From: Paramyrothecium sp. XJ0827 | Taxonomy: Eukaryota > Ascomycota > Sordariomycetes > Hypocreales > Stachybotryaceae | Length of the DNA stretch: 64,000 nucleotides | Reading direction: 5' to 3' | Assembly (NCBI GenBank): GCA_020881915.1 | Contig: JAJFPB010000002.1 | Location: 5,281,001-5,345,000 of the forward strand | Shown here: positions 24,542 through 37,100 of the stretch, one piece after another | Position numbering within the stretch: the stretch's first letter is position 1 | Layout of the letters: the number at the start of each line of letters is the position of its first letter | Notes under the pieces: generated by a model | Seen by the model: the letters and a program-made list of their open reading frames with translations, nothing else | Told to the model about the DNA's origin: nothing | The model's database searches: none | Made by a program: the position numbers and the translations under genes

Positions 24542-25191
24542 AGGTTGGCGACCCAAGGGGTAAAATCATTGATTGCCACGGTTTAAAAGTTGTTGATTCA
24601 AGTTGATGGTAAAAGAGATCCGCAAAGCGAGTGAAGGACAATAATATTGATACCATCCAAATTTCAAGCGGTTGTGGACCACGATATCTGCGATGAACTT
24701 TCATATGGGGTAGTATGGGAGCCTTTCCACAAGATGAGATCTTGTGCGTCGGTTTTCTAGCATCTTTCTCACAGATGCATCTTGGATGATCCAACGAGCC
24801 GCACCAGCCTCAACACTTTAAGAGTTCGCGTTTGTCTGTTATCTGCACTCGTGCATGCTTTTTTCGGAGCCACAGCCATTCACAGTGCATGATAGCAGCA
24901 TCCTGCCGGCTGCTTACTGAGAACATGCATCTAATATGGCACAGCTGATTAACGCTAGGCCGCAGCGTCACACGTACATGGTGCATGGAAATATGCCAAT
25001 AACATGTATATGTTGGAGCCTATCACCGGTCTTTGTCCACGTGCGGGTCACAGAGTGGCTGAGCGCCTGAAAATGGCTGAGTTGGACGCCTGAAATCGCC
25101 CCCTCGTTTGAAAACCTATACCTGGATTAAAGTCGCAAACTGATCACTTTCTTGCCGGCGTTTTACTTCCACCACTTTTCCTCTCTGTTCA
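24542..25191. other. Intergenic
   Basis: 650 bp between tandem genes. It holds the 3' flank of the permease and the promoter of the DUF6594 gene. Nothing else recognised. Confidence 0.55.
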
Positions 25192-26090
25192 ATGACTAGC
25201 CAACATGTCAATGAAACCGCCAAGCTGTTCCGACAACTTTGGCCTCGCGTGACAGATGATAGCAATGTTACCTTGCATGGCTTTCGCCGCTTCAAGACCA
25301 CTCATCTGCTGAACCTGCGGTATCTCGAAGAGGAAATCGCGGAGATTGATCATTCCATATATCAAGCTGGGCTTTCTCTAGGACAAACGCCTTCGGCTCG
25401 CGATAGACTAGGCTTGAAGCAAAATACTGTCGATGCTGGAGCCCCAGCCGTGGAAGATACTATCACACGCGATTTGGTGTTGAAACTTCGTGGTCTAATT
25501 CAGCAATATGGTTCGACTATGAAAATGAATGAATAGAAGCTTGAGCTGACAATGTAATAACAGATGAAGCCCTTGCAGCATTCAGTCACGTCATGTCCAT
25601 GGAGACAATATCACTCTTAGATGACGACCAGCATTCGACGCTGCTGCCAGAGCTGAGTCTCTATGAGAAGTACAAAACAAGACTGATCCGAGTTGATCTT
25701 GGAACGCGCTCACGAACCGATCCATTTCAACGCTGGATACATAAACAGCTACGCTCTTTCCGTTATTGGAGAGTCTCTAACAAGCAAAAGAACTCCGGAT
25801 CTCCAGTGCCCCCCACAAAAAGGCAAGTGCGCTATCCAAACACGGTGCTCATATCTAGTGTTGTGGGCAGGGTCATCACTGTCATCATTGCCAGTGTGTT
25901 CTTTGTGGTACCGCTGAGAATACTGTCTGCCGGATCAATCCAGGCCAGCCACTTGGCCGCCGTGTGTGTTTTCATTGCAATGTTCTCGGCCATTATAGGG
26001 ACTATGTTGAAAGTGTCGAGCTACGAGATGATGGCGGCATCAGCGGCGTATGCTGCCGTGCTTTCAGTGTTTGTGTCAAATGGCTCCTAG
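25192..26090 (+). CDS. DUF6594 membrane protein
   Basis: Exons 25192..25510 and 25564..26090 with a 53-nt intron give 281 aa. The sequence follows the DUF6594 pattern found widely in moulds: an N-terminal FRRFKTTHLLNLRYLEEEI block, RDRLGL, the central DDLSLYEKYKTRLIRVD-like block (here ELSLYEKYKTRLIRVDLG) ending in FRYW, and three C-terminal membrane helices from about residue 195. Function is unknown; the layout suggests a cytosolic helical domain tethered to a membrane. Confidence 0.88.
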
Positions 26091-26373
26091 AATGGAGACT
26101 ATTAATGGCCAAGTGGTCTACTTGCAAATTGATCTGAGTCGAAAATAAGGAGGAGGGTCTCCGTTTACTTGGGTATATTGGGGAACACAATATGCTTCAA
26201 GCAAGCGCAAATTCGGTGTTGGCCACACAATGACGGTTTGTCTTTTGCTGGGTTTCATTCGCGGCATAAGCAAAAGATCGAAATGTACGGAGACCTAAAG
26301 TGTAACGAGATGTTGGGGAACAATTTGCTGCTGGTAACTGTGCTCTAAAAAGACGCATAGCATAAATCTAAAT

Positions 26374-28025
26374 CTATCCAACCAACTCTAGGTTGAACTC
26401 TTTTACTGTGACAGATCCCCCCAGCTCCTTCGTGGCGTAGTTGAAGACTGCGAAACGGAATGCAACAAAAAACTGCCAGCGATTATGCAGTGCGTAAGGC
26501 TCCCCCAGCTCTAAAAATGTCTCTCCGTCGGTGCTGTAAAAAAATCTTGCCGGATTGTCATTCTCAGGCAGCCTGAACGTGGCGTGGACATCCGCCTCGA
26601 CGCGCAGCCAAATGTCCTGCTCACCACTCGCAACACGACCTAAATTGACGCCATCGGCGGTGGCAACAACAGTTCCATTCGACCGGGGCTGCCAAGCCCC
26701 GGCCACTTCTACCATTGTGTTATCGTGTACGGCGACTAAGCTGAGAGAGTCACCCTTCTTCTGGAGAGCAATGTACGCTGATTCGTCGCGCAAGACTGAG
26801 ACACCGGTAACGTCGCCGTCCTGCATACTTCCAACGTTTAAGCGGAACGTAGCGCTAGATTTAGGTCCCACGATCCGATGCGTCAGCGTGTTTCTGGCGA
26901 GCACGAGATTGTCGGTCACAGTCGCTGTGTTGAGGACCAGACCCTCATCTCCAAGTTTCCAAGCGCCATTATCAGGGTTGTGGTTCCATTGCCACTCCGG
27001 ATGTAGCTTGGGCCCCTTGAAAGAATCGTTAAACTCCCCCGTTGGTTCAACAGTCTTGTTGGTCTGGATAGCTGGGCTAGGATAGGTTCGGGCCCAACCG
27101 CCTTCGTCGTCGGTAATGACGCGCGGGATGCCTTCATTGTCCCACTCCAGCGGTGCGAGAACAGGAATTCTCCCAGCAGGGTATGCATCGAGAAAACCCA
27201 TGTAGTACCAGTCTCCGCCAGGCGTATCGACTATGGCGCCCTGATGGGGCGTGCCAGAGTTGGGGATCGGAGAGCGCATGAATTCGAGAATTTCGTAACG
27301 GGCGTAAGGTCCCCATGGAGTGTCGCCTTTGAGAACGTATTGACCGTCCGCCGGGCGAGTAAGCCAGATGTAGTAGCTACCATTGATGTGATAGAAGCGA
27401 GCACCTTCGAGATAGACGGCTGCGTCTTCCCAAATTATCTACACGAACATCAGCTGCCACTCCGCAATATCTGGCCTTTGGAACATACCTCTTCTCGGAC
27501 TGGCGTCATGCCGTCAGGGGAGAGCTGCACAACGCTAATGTTATAACGACCGTAGGCCAGATACATTGTATCATCGTCATCGACTAGCAAACCAGCATCG
27601 TAATAGCAACCCTGAATTGGCGGATGCTTGATCCACTCCCCCTCTGGGTCGGTCGCCGTGAAGATGAAGGTTCGCTCGAAGTCAATGCAGCCATACCAAT
27701 AAAAAACGCCATTACTCTCGCGATAGCCCATTGTGCTAGCCCAAACACCACCCATGTATCCCAATGCTGTTGAGTTTAGATAGTATTTATCACCGAAGGT
27801 CAATTCAGGGATAGAATGCCCGACCATCTCCCAGTGGACGAGGTCGTAGGACTTGAGAATGGTGGCACCAGGGGACAGGTGCATAGTGCCCGCTGTGTAG
27901 TAGTAGGTATCGTTGACCCGGAAGATTTCCAAGTCTGGCAAGTCCTGCCATATGACAGGATTGTGGTAGATATTACATGCCGCCATTGCGGCCGCAAAGA
28001 GCCATGCAAACACGAAAGCTCTCAT
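26374..28025 (-). CDS. Secreted GH43 glycosidase (beta-xylosidase / arabinofuranosidase type)
   Basis: Exons 27489..28025 and 26374..27438 with a 50-nt intron give 533 aa. The start at 28025 is preferred to 28082 because it gives a signal peptide ending near AAMA. The five-bladed propeller shows the general base Asp in WQDLPDLEIF, the pKa-setting Asp in CYYDAGLLVDDD and the acid Glu in VYLEGARFY. A C-terminal beta-sandwich follows from about residue 315 (GEFNDSFKGPKLHPEWQWN), as in GH43 enzymes with a concanavalin-like module. It would release xylose or arabinose from plant or algal polysaccharides. Together with the GH78 and sulfatase genes it makes a local set of sugar-releasing enzymes. 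Confidence 0.93.
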
Positions 28026-30830
28026 CTCTCTTCCGTGTAGGCGGTTCAATAAGTGATGCTTACGATGCAACAAGGTAACCAACTGGCCCCGAAGACGGCT
28101 TTATACGCACCTTCGAGCACTTTGCTTGGCTTACACGGACAATTCAGGCCGGCTCTCAAGGATCTAGAAACGCCGACACCGTATTGGCGCGCTACAATGT
28201 GGACGTGCATAGAAGCCCCGAATTAAGCCCCCAAATTTATATTCGTTGTCCCCACCTTCACTGGATCATCTCCAATTTCCCCGCAGAAGTACGCGAGAAT
28301 AAACAAAGGCGGGGGGGGGGTTTTCGGGTGAGAGCCGAAGCTGGAGATTTTTGAGGAGAGTGGATGATACCAGCTGTTCAGCTGGTTTAAACCAGAACTG
28401 CTGGAATATTTTGCCCGCTTTTCTCTTCTATTACCTCCAATGCTTGTGACTTCTGTATACTTCACGCGACCTTACTAAACCCAACCAGACTCATGCTAGT
28501 ACTCCCAATTTTTCTGAACTAATGAGTTGCGAGGGACATCTCTCGTTTTGATACTTGATTTCGCGCTGGGAATTCTATATCGATACCTCCTATGGGACCA
28601 TTGTATCGTCTATGAAGAAACATTATCCACTGATCAGATCTGTCACTCCTAGAGCTGGTGCAATTTTTGCACTGCCGAAGGCTCTGTTGGCCAAGTCGAC
28701 TTATAATCCTGATCGTTGCCGTGATGCTCAATGATTTACTGGTAGAATTACAGAACGTTTGGAAGCCAGAAATAGCCCTGTGGTGGTGGTTGTGGTTCAT
28801 GATCAAGGACACTGCACAAGCCCACAGGGATGTTTATGCCACCAGTTCGTTAGTCACGGAGAAGTTCTTATTGCTCCGGTCTGATGCAGAAATTTCGCAA
28901 ATTTTCATTGTATGAACTGGGCACGAAAACTTACATCATAACATCTTGCACGTGTTCGTTTTCCAAGACTGGGCAAGAATAAGGCTAACTGTAGGCACAA
29001 AAGCTCTGTTGAACCGAAAGTATAACCACTCAGACTCCTTTGGCGAAAGTAGTCACGAGATCTACGTTACAGACAATCAGATCAGGTGTGAATTGACAAG
29101 TGTGTCACATCGCTATAATGCATTTAGCTGCCAAGTGTGCCTATGCCTTTCCCTTCAAGCCCAAATCTGCTGCTCGACTCTGATTACCTAGCCAAGGCAC
29201 ATAGTTTCACCTCTCTTGCTGTCATGCTCATCCAGCTCTTAGAGATTCAATCACAGAAGCAGGATCTGAACCCAGACAGGATATTCGGCAACTTCGGTCA
29301 AGCTGCAAACCCACCTGACGTGCTAACCTTTGGTTGGGAGTAGAATTTTGCACAGTCTATGATCGATTCGGCAGGCCTACCTAGAAATGTCTCCTTCGGT
29401 GTTGCCCGTCCAGATACCCCTAGCCAAGGGATGACCTGGTCATCAGACTATTTTCGTTTGACCTGAGAAGTCTGGCGACCCTGATTGCGGCAATATCAAG
29501 GGGCTATTCTAGTCTTTTAACTTGAAGGGAACATATTCTGCGACAGGATGCTATTCCTAGGAGAAATCAGGGCTATCGTCCGGCTGATGTGAACCCCCAC
29601 TCACGAGCCTTGGCACATGGTGTTTGTGGCTGCTGCCAGGGTCCTAGTGCGCTTGGACAAGGGGTCTGGAGGGGTGAGGATTGGGTAAATTAAGACTAGC
29701 GATTCGCATCTGCTGAACGATTTGCCATTTGCGGTCAAAATAACCACGAGGCTCCTGAGTTAAGTTGAGAGTTGTGGATGATTTGTTCTTTTCGGAGTAG
29801 TTGATAGTGAGACAATCCCTCCAGTTGCGAAATCATAGGTGACCAATTTTATTAGCAGAGACATCAGTGGGCCATATCTACAAATCTCTGAAAGCTACGG
29901 TGTCCGACAATGCCCGAGACTATACTCGCTCGTATGCTTTTAGATAGATCTAGGTCCAGAACCCCAAGAGGCCTCCTCTCGGAGACTTTCAGTCTTTTTG
30001 CGTTAGAAATCTTACTGGACCCATACACTGGAGACGCCCCAAAGCTGACGCTCGTGGTTAAGGCTAACTTTAAGCATAAGCAGGGCCGGGGTACATCTCC
30101 ACAAGTCGTTACGACCTTCAGAATCGGTCAACTATAGACGAGCCAGACATCGCCGCCTCGCTTCGGCAAGACTTTACGGATTCTGTGGGGAAACTTAGTC
30201 GCTTTGCGTCCTCTGCGTGCTATTGGAGCATCGGAAACTTGGCAAGATGCGAAGCAGATTAGACTGTATGCACAAAGCCAGCTATCAGCTGAGCGCAGGA
30301 AATTTTGTGCTGCAGTTGTATGCCATCTGTACCCCAAGATAGGCTTCACTTGAACTGCAATGCAAAATTCCATAGACTCAAGCTGACGAGCAGTAAGAAT
30401 CTCATTCAGGAGTAAGAACGAAGAGAAGGCAATCGGGATATCAAAGACCTAAAGTAGAGTAACGCTATTTGATATTGTGGCAATCCTCGTGACTCCCACT
30501 GTAGAGGCTATGCTGGGCTTCAGCTCGCGTCCGGACACATAAATGAAAACGCGATGCATACCCATGGCTCGTTAGGGTCACAGGCCCAGGCAATAGATTA
30601 ATTGCGGCTTACATCGATGGATCTCTCCTCAACATCCACACGACTAAATGTTCCAAATGGAGACAATGCCCAGCGGCAAGCACTTGAAATGGTTATAAAA
30701 ACTAGAACATCGCCGCTCTCAATGCGAAATATCCTCACCATCCACGCCATCCTCAGCAGTCTCAGCTTTCTCGGTACTCGCTCAGCATCAGTCTCAGCTA
30801 CTCTTCGCTACGTTGTCAACCACCATTATC
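28026..30830. other. 2.8-kb gene-poor region
   Basis: No gene is supported. The GH43 promoter lies at the left end and a ten-G run at about 28311-28320. Several 60-80 codon frames exist; one at 29910-30137 vaguely resembles part of a FluG/C2H2-type fungal protein (see findings). The region may contain decayed genes. Confidence 0.5.
28100..28105 (-). promoter_or_regulatory. TATA box of the GH43 gene
   Basis: TATAAA on the minus strand lies 75 nt upstream of the ATG at 28025. Confidence 0.5.
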
Positions 30831-31584
30831 ATGGTCCGTCAGACTATTTTGGGCGCTGCCACCTTGGCTAGCATTGTATGAAAACCTGCAAGCACTAGTC
30901 ATTTATTTGTCACTAAAGCGCGCTATAGGCACTCGTCTCAGCTACCCCGATCCTTACATCTATTCCAGAGATCACTCCTCCTGAGGGCTACACGGTCCAG
31001 GACGCCGCCTGGGAGATTGAGGTTGTCCCGGGACAGCCACCGGTTGTTTTCACCGGCACCGTTGAAAAGGTCCTCGATCAACTTCAAGAGGATTACCCTG
31101 ACTACGCTGCCAAGGCTTTTGAAAAGATTAGCAAGTATCTGGATACAGATGATGCCACGTCTCCGGCTGCTGCAATCCCTGAGGGTCTTTCGAAGCGAGA
31201 CCACAACGTCTGCTGGCAATGGCCGTTCGCATATCTGAACAGGATTGAGCAGGGCATTGCCTACTTGCGAAGTATCGGGGGTCGACCTCGCCTCCGTCCT
31301 GGACCCGGCTCCTGCGATCGGGTTAGCTGCTCGTACAAATCTGCCATTTGGTGGTGCAATGATGTGGGTATCGCTCTTCCATCAAACCAGCTGTCACTAA
31401 TAAGAAATAGAACCATTTTGAGAAGGAGATTGGTTCTTTCGGCGATATCGCGAACGCCGCTGCCGTTATCGTTGGAGAATGCAAGCAGTTCATCTATGCC
31501 CAGCAATACACTGGCTGGTATACGGGCGGCCAACGATTCCACAACGACTTGCTCAACGTCATTGTCCGCGGAGACGATTGCTAA
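30831..31584 (+). CDS. Small secreted cysteine-containing protein with Kex2 site
   Basis: Three exons (30831..30875, 30929..31363, 31411..31584; introns 53 and 47 nt) give 217 aa. A signal peptide of about 20 residues (ILGAATLASIALVSA) is followed by an acidic proline-containing pro-region and a Lys-Arg site (LSKRDHN) near residue 118. Cleavage there would free a mature part of about 100 residues with Cys, Trp and aromatic residues (CWQWPFAYLNRIEQG, CDRVSCSYKSAIWWC, then GEC and the terminal RGDDC). The mature half follows the pattern of a fungal family of secreted proteins without assigned function. A role outside the cell, perhaps toward other organisms, is inferred only from this design. 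Both introns are needed to keep the pattern. Confidence 0.85.
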
Positions 31585-32169
31585 TTGTTAGCTGCTCTTG
31601 CAGTCTGTCTGTTAGTCTTGCTGGATTGTTTCCGGGATCCAAAGTCAGAACAATCTAGAGTTATCATATTGGCAGTGAGTGATAGGAACAGACATGCATC
31701 CGATTTGGACAAATGCACGCAAAGACGGGAAAGAGAAGGTGGCACTACCTACGTGAAGGAAAGGAGGCTATTTCAGAATTCCAATAATTAGCCTCATACA
31801 GACAATATATGAATCACTTCTCGTACAACCCCAATCAACAGTGATATCGTGTTTCTGCTTGATTGTAGCCTAGCCCGGGATTTGGTACCGTTGAAGGCCA
31901 TTTTGAGAGGCGTCCCTTTCCAACTCGACAATTGATCTTACCTCGAGGGCACATTTCTTCACAGTGTTCGAAAAAGCTCGTCGCTAGAGATGATGTCCAG
32001 TGGTGAAACGACCCCTTTTAAACAAAGTCTGAACTCAAATCTGGCTTCTTTCTCTATTGACGGTCGATCACCATACTACCTATCACTTTCTACTGCTTGC
32101 AGTATCCAACTCAGTATAATTTAATACGGGGTGATGCTTCACCAGAGGCAGAAGAAATCGTGTCATCCC
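31585..32169. other. Convergent 3' spacer
   Basis: 585 bp between the ends of two converging genes. Nothing recognised. Confidence 0.6.
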
Positions 32170-33272
32170 TCAATTCAGACCTGTCCATGCCATGCCTACC
32201 AGGATAATGAATAGAGATACAACATCAACTCTTAGCACATTACTAGATCCCACGCCAGAGCCTGCATCTTGTGGTGGAATCGAACTGGTAGAATCGTCGC
32301 CGTCTGCGTCTTCAGGGCGAGTTGTTTCCTCTGGGTGGGCTGTTGGCTCCGTTTGTGTTTGCGTAGTCGAGCTTTGACTGCTGCTTGGATTGCGAATCGC
32401 ATCGAAATCAATTGGCAAATCCGCGCAGAATGAGTAAGTTAGACAATACTCGGAGTCGTCGCAGCAGCTTGTACCGCATGGCGTAAAGAAGTCATTTTCT
32501 TCGCAGCTTCCACTGGGCGTAGGGAGGCTAGCCGGCACCTCTACCGTGCTAGTTGGGGACCCGGAGTAAGAACTGATGCGATCCCAATCGAGCCGCACAC
32601 CATCGCAAGCAGACAGGCAGTCCAGCCATACGGAGCCATTCGTCCACTTGCTGGCCTCGGGGAATTCCTTGGCCGCACACTCTTGGGCACATGGATAGCT
32701 CTTACAAGGAATATCTGCAGTACCGAAGTCGACAAGTCCGTAATATCTGAGTTCTGGCATGGTTTCCACAGGCGTCCAGCGACCCTTGCCGCCAGAAAGA
32801 AAGATGATATTAGTGTTTTCTCCAGAGATGATACTTTTCGGAGCAGTATCTGGGTCGGGGAAGTAAAAGCCGTCGGCAGAAATCTTGTAGTAGGCGCCCG
32901 AGGGCCCCATCTCGGGGGGGATGGTTACTTTCACCGTGCCATCCTTGGCCGGAATCAGATCCGTAAGACTGCCTATGAACGAACGGCTCGTCAGTATGGC
33001 TGTAAGTGAGAGTTCCCACCGAAACAGAAGGTGTCAATGACGATGAACATACATTGCCACGATGTGTGAATCATATTGACTATTCCGATCTGAATGTGTG
33101 TCGTCTCGTATTGGCCGGTGTACCCGCTGCCGACTTCTGCTGCATTTTTTATCCGGACTGTAATCTCCTCGCCCGCAGTGACTTTCAGCAACTGTTCATT
33201 CTGCCCTTCAAGGCTTACGTCGGCAGCACTTGCTAGCGATGCAGCCACAATGGCTGACAGGATGCCTCTCAT
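32170..33272 (-). CDS. GPI-anchored cell-surface protein
   Basis: Exons 33053..33272 and 32170..32999 with a 53-nt intron give 349 aa. A signal peptide (MRGILSAIVAASLASA) precedes a beta-rich N-terminal domain (residues about 18-125) with VTAGEEITVRIKN and GAYYKISADGFYF, which looks like the Kre9/Knh type of wall protein. A Cys-rich stretch (CKSYPCAQECAAKEF; CGTSCCDDSEYC) follows, then a Ser/Thr/Glu-rich tail and a C-terminal hydrophobic segment (VVSLFIILVGMAW) that fits a GPI signal. Probably a plasma-membrane or wall protein. The Kre9-like assignment is tentative; a copper-binding LPMO-like role is unlikely, as no His follows the signal peptide. Confidence 0.83.
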
Positions 33273-34140
33273 CGTGGTGCAAGCTTTTCGCAGGGATTGA
33301 GATAGCCAGTCGGAGTCGCGAACACAAAGCAACAAGGGGAATGAAAAGGCCAAGCTTCACTTTTTGCTTTTAGCTGGCTGTCGAGTTCCTCCCATAACAT
33401 GGCAGTGTGGCAGTTAGATCATCAACTTTCCTGTAGAAGAAAAAAACGAGCCTCATTTCAGTTATGACTAACAAGAAATATGACAGGGGTCCTCCATTAG
33501 CCTGAATCCTTCCATCTTGGATCTTGGTCACCTTCCCATGGTGGCAAAGCGCTCAGAACAAAAAGCAACCTACCCTGAAGCAATACGTGCGTTACAAAGT
33601 CGGCTCCCAAGGCATGCAGGAAAGCGGTATAATTGCGTTGTACGGCCACTATCGTTACAGCAGAGTCCCCATATTGCAAAACCCTTAAGCTGTGATGGAT
33701 TCACGACCTGCAAGAATTTCGGTAGCCACTAACATCTCAACGAACTGCATCTATCCTCAGATGAGGGATGCTGTCCCTCGACCCTTGATCAGCATGAATG
33801 ATCGATCCTAATCAGATTTGCGGAGATTGTATGAGTTGTTTTTTATTCATTAAGCTGTGAGTGTAGCCTGCCTGAGACGCAGACGTCCCCGGGGCCTCAG
33901 AAGTAAGGCGCATTAGAAAGCAGCTCTATGCGTAGTTCTATCAAATTGGGGGTGGCTTTCACTTGCTGTGAATTGGATTTGATGATCACAGATCTTGAAG
34001 CATTTGATCGCACTTCTGGGAACCCACATCGTTATTTGAACAATTGACGACTCCTTCCCTTGTCTAACTCGTTAAAAACCCCAGTCTCAAGTTCTTGGCT
34101 CGTTTGTATTATATATATTTCAATGATAACATATATCTAT
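33273..34140. other. Intergenic
   Basis: 868 bp with the promoter of the GPI-protein gene and the 3' flank of the histidine kinase gene, which is AT-rich near 34110-34140. No gene seen. Confidence 0.55.
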
Positions 34141-37100
34141 CTAATTCATGCTTTTTGCGTCGATGTTCCTAGATTTGAATATCCTACTCAACTCTTTCAA
34201 TGATACCGGTTTTGTAAGGAAGAGATTGATCCCGCTGGCAAAGGCTTCCTGCTGCGCAGTCGAGGATGCCAAGCCCGTCAAAGCAAAGATATCGCAAGGT
34301 GGCAATTGCTGCCTAGCCTCGAATTCCCTCATCAACCGTGCAGATTCAAACCCATCCATGACCGGCATGGAAATATCCATCAGCACACAGGTGTACTTGC
34401 CTTCATTTTCGCGGAAGGCATTCAAAGCCTGCAGGCCATCAGCCGCTGTCGTGTACGCGTAGCCTAGCTTCTTGACATAGACTATGAGGATTTTGAGGTT
34501 TAGGGGATTGTCGTCGACAAGTAAGAAGTGAGCAGGTGGATCGTTTGGATTTCGTGGTTTCTCGCTTTCCCGAGAAGTATCTGTATAGCTGTCGGCGTCT
34601 GTTTGCATTGGTTGGCTCCTCTCAGTAGTTGATGATGATTGAACTCTTTCTTCATTCGGTGTCTCGTTTGGTGGAATGGCCCGTGGTGTGGTAGATGTCG
34701 GAGATTCTTGAATAGTGATGAGAGGATTCGGTTCGTTCGTTTTGAGGGGATGTTCATCCTTTGTAGTCGATGCGCTTCCAGGACCACGGATGGCAGAGGC
34801 CTGTAAACTGGTCCACCTATGAAAGGCCAAGAGCAGGACTTTGGCGAGTTTCCTGGGGCCGAGTCTGGTTACTTGGTTAAAAAAAGAATTCGATGCCTGG
34901 GGAGTGAATACGGCAACTTACGGTTGAGTGGTAAACTCGAATACTGGCCCCCTTCCATTAGATCTGAACGAAACTTCCATTTCACGTGCAATGAGGGCAT
35001 TTCGACAAACGATGACGATGGGTGTATCGATCTTGGATCCCCTTGACAGCTGAGTTTGTCTGAATGTCTCCTCGCTGCATAAAATTATGTCTGGCAACAG
35101 GTCCTGATTAGTAGAAGGACCCACGAGACACATCTCGAACCATTTGCCACAAATTGTTGAAAGTATGCTGTATTCGTCAAAGCTTGTGTCTCCCGTGCCA
35201 ATCCCAAGACCTTGCACGACAGAAAATCCTTTGAGAAAAACGCGCAATCCCTTGAGCTCATTGACATGTGCTTCGAAGTCAGTTATCTCACTGCTTGTAT
35301 CCTCTGTTAGGTTGTCTGCGGGCACGGTGACCTCCTGCATGGGCAGATCGACAGTAATGACTGTTCCTAAATGGACACGGCTCTGTACAGAAATGGAACC
35401 GCCCAAAGAGGTGACTATGCGTTTGACAAGGCTCAATCCCAAGCCCAAGCCTGCAGAAAGGCCATCTTCTTGAGAAAAAGGCGTATAGAGAAGATTTCGA
35501 AGGTAGTCTTCGCTGATGCCGGCACCAGAATCCGCCACTATGAGCTTGACGTGGATGTCAGGCGTTCCATGAGGTTTTTCCTGGCTCAATGACACTTTGA
35601 CGAATCCTCTCTGGGTATATTTAAGAGAGTTGCCCACCAGGTTCATGATTATTCGCCGAATGGCTCCTGGCTGGGTGTGGAATCTCCAGGGAATGTCGGA
35701 GTCGATCTCAAGACTGACGGCGACATTCCCGAAGGTCTCAGAGCCGTCGACCATAGCTTCATCTTCACTGTTCGGTTGTTCAATGCCATTCATGCTGTGC
35801 ATGTCAAGGAGTGTGTCAAGCCGACTTTGACCGCCCGGTCGGGATGATCTCGACGATGATGTGAGCTGTAATTTTTGGAAGTAATGGCCAGCGCACACGC
35901 ATTCGAGAACCTCTTCAGCCAGAGAGCCAATGTCGATATCAGATGATATACTCATCATCCCTGCCGTTATGTCTGCCCTTTTCTGTGGGCGGAGTCCGCG
36001 GTCAGACCCCCTCCGGCGTTTTGCACCCCCCACGAAATTGTTGACCTTGCTCCAGTCCAGTAAATGGTTTATGGTGTCTAGCAAGGTCCGGCTGCACATT
36101 TCCACAGAGTGCAGCATGTCGCTTTGGAAGACATCGAGCGGGGTGTCGCGTAACAGTTCGGCGGCCAAGACGATGCCATGCAATGGTGAGCGCAGCTCAT
36201 GCGATAGAGAGCTAAGCACGTCGATCTTGGCCTTGTTTTCCGAGAGGGCTCGCAAGCGAAGCACCTCGCCCATTATAACTGTGTTGAAGGCTTGCAGATA
36301 GCTAAGCTCGCCCTCTACTGTGAAAATACGGGTCGGAGTCTTGGTCAGCACAAATCCACCCGCAAACCAGACATGTCGCTGTGGATCCCACATTGGGACA
36401 AAGGCCACGCTCCGAGCGCCGGAAAACATCTTGCGGAAATTCTCTTCCTCATCCGCCTTGTAACGCTGATTTCTCAAACCTTGCTTCGAGGATCGAGCAT
36501 CTGGCGTAGGAGCTTCAAGAGATGAAGAGGAGAAGCGAATTTTCTCCACAGCATCAGGGGCAACAGGCTCGTCACCGGAAGAGTCGCTGGTCAAAATGGC
36601 GCCGTCGCCATTAAGATTGAAGATCTTCCCCTTTGGATAACGGCGGAAAAGGCTTGCAAGAAACGTTTCGGGAACGTTAGAGGATGCCTTGGGGCCCAAT
36701 TCGCCATCAATGCTTGATTTCAGGGAAGTCGAGAATCCAAGAACATCGCAGACGCCACCGGCGCCTTGTGAGTCGCTGGAAGACGATCGAGAACGCATGC
36801 GCTTGCCACCGTGGGAAGATGAGGATGAGCGTGAGGCTGTTGGATCCGCCTGGGAGCTAGTGAGGCCGCCGAACGAGCCGATATTTGCGCTTAGAAACAA
36901 GATGCTCTCAACTTCAATCGACTCTCTCACGATGTTTGCCGCCTTGGAGAAGATCAAATTCAACGGGTCCACACCGCCCGGCGGCGTGGCACTCGATTGA
37001 GAGCTGGTTTCCTGCAAGGCCTCAAAGGAATATGCTGGTTGAGGACGTGACTCGCCCGACGTTGTAGGGGAAACGACTTCCCCATCCGTTCTCGTGAAAT

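Noticed and set aside
28311..28320. Run of ten G upstream of GH43 as a carbon-repressor (CreA) site
   Set aside because: A homopolymer alone is not a SYGGRG site, so it was not called.
29137..29343. 68-codon frame in the gene-poor region
   Set aside because: No domain, no splice partner and no sign of a promoter.
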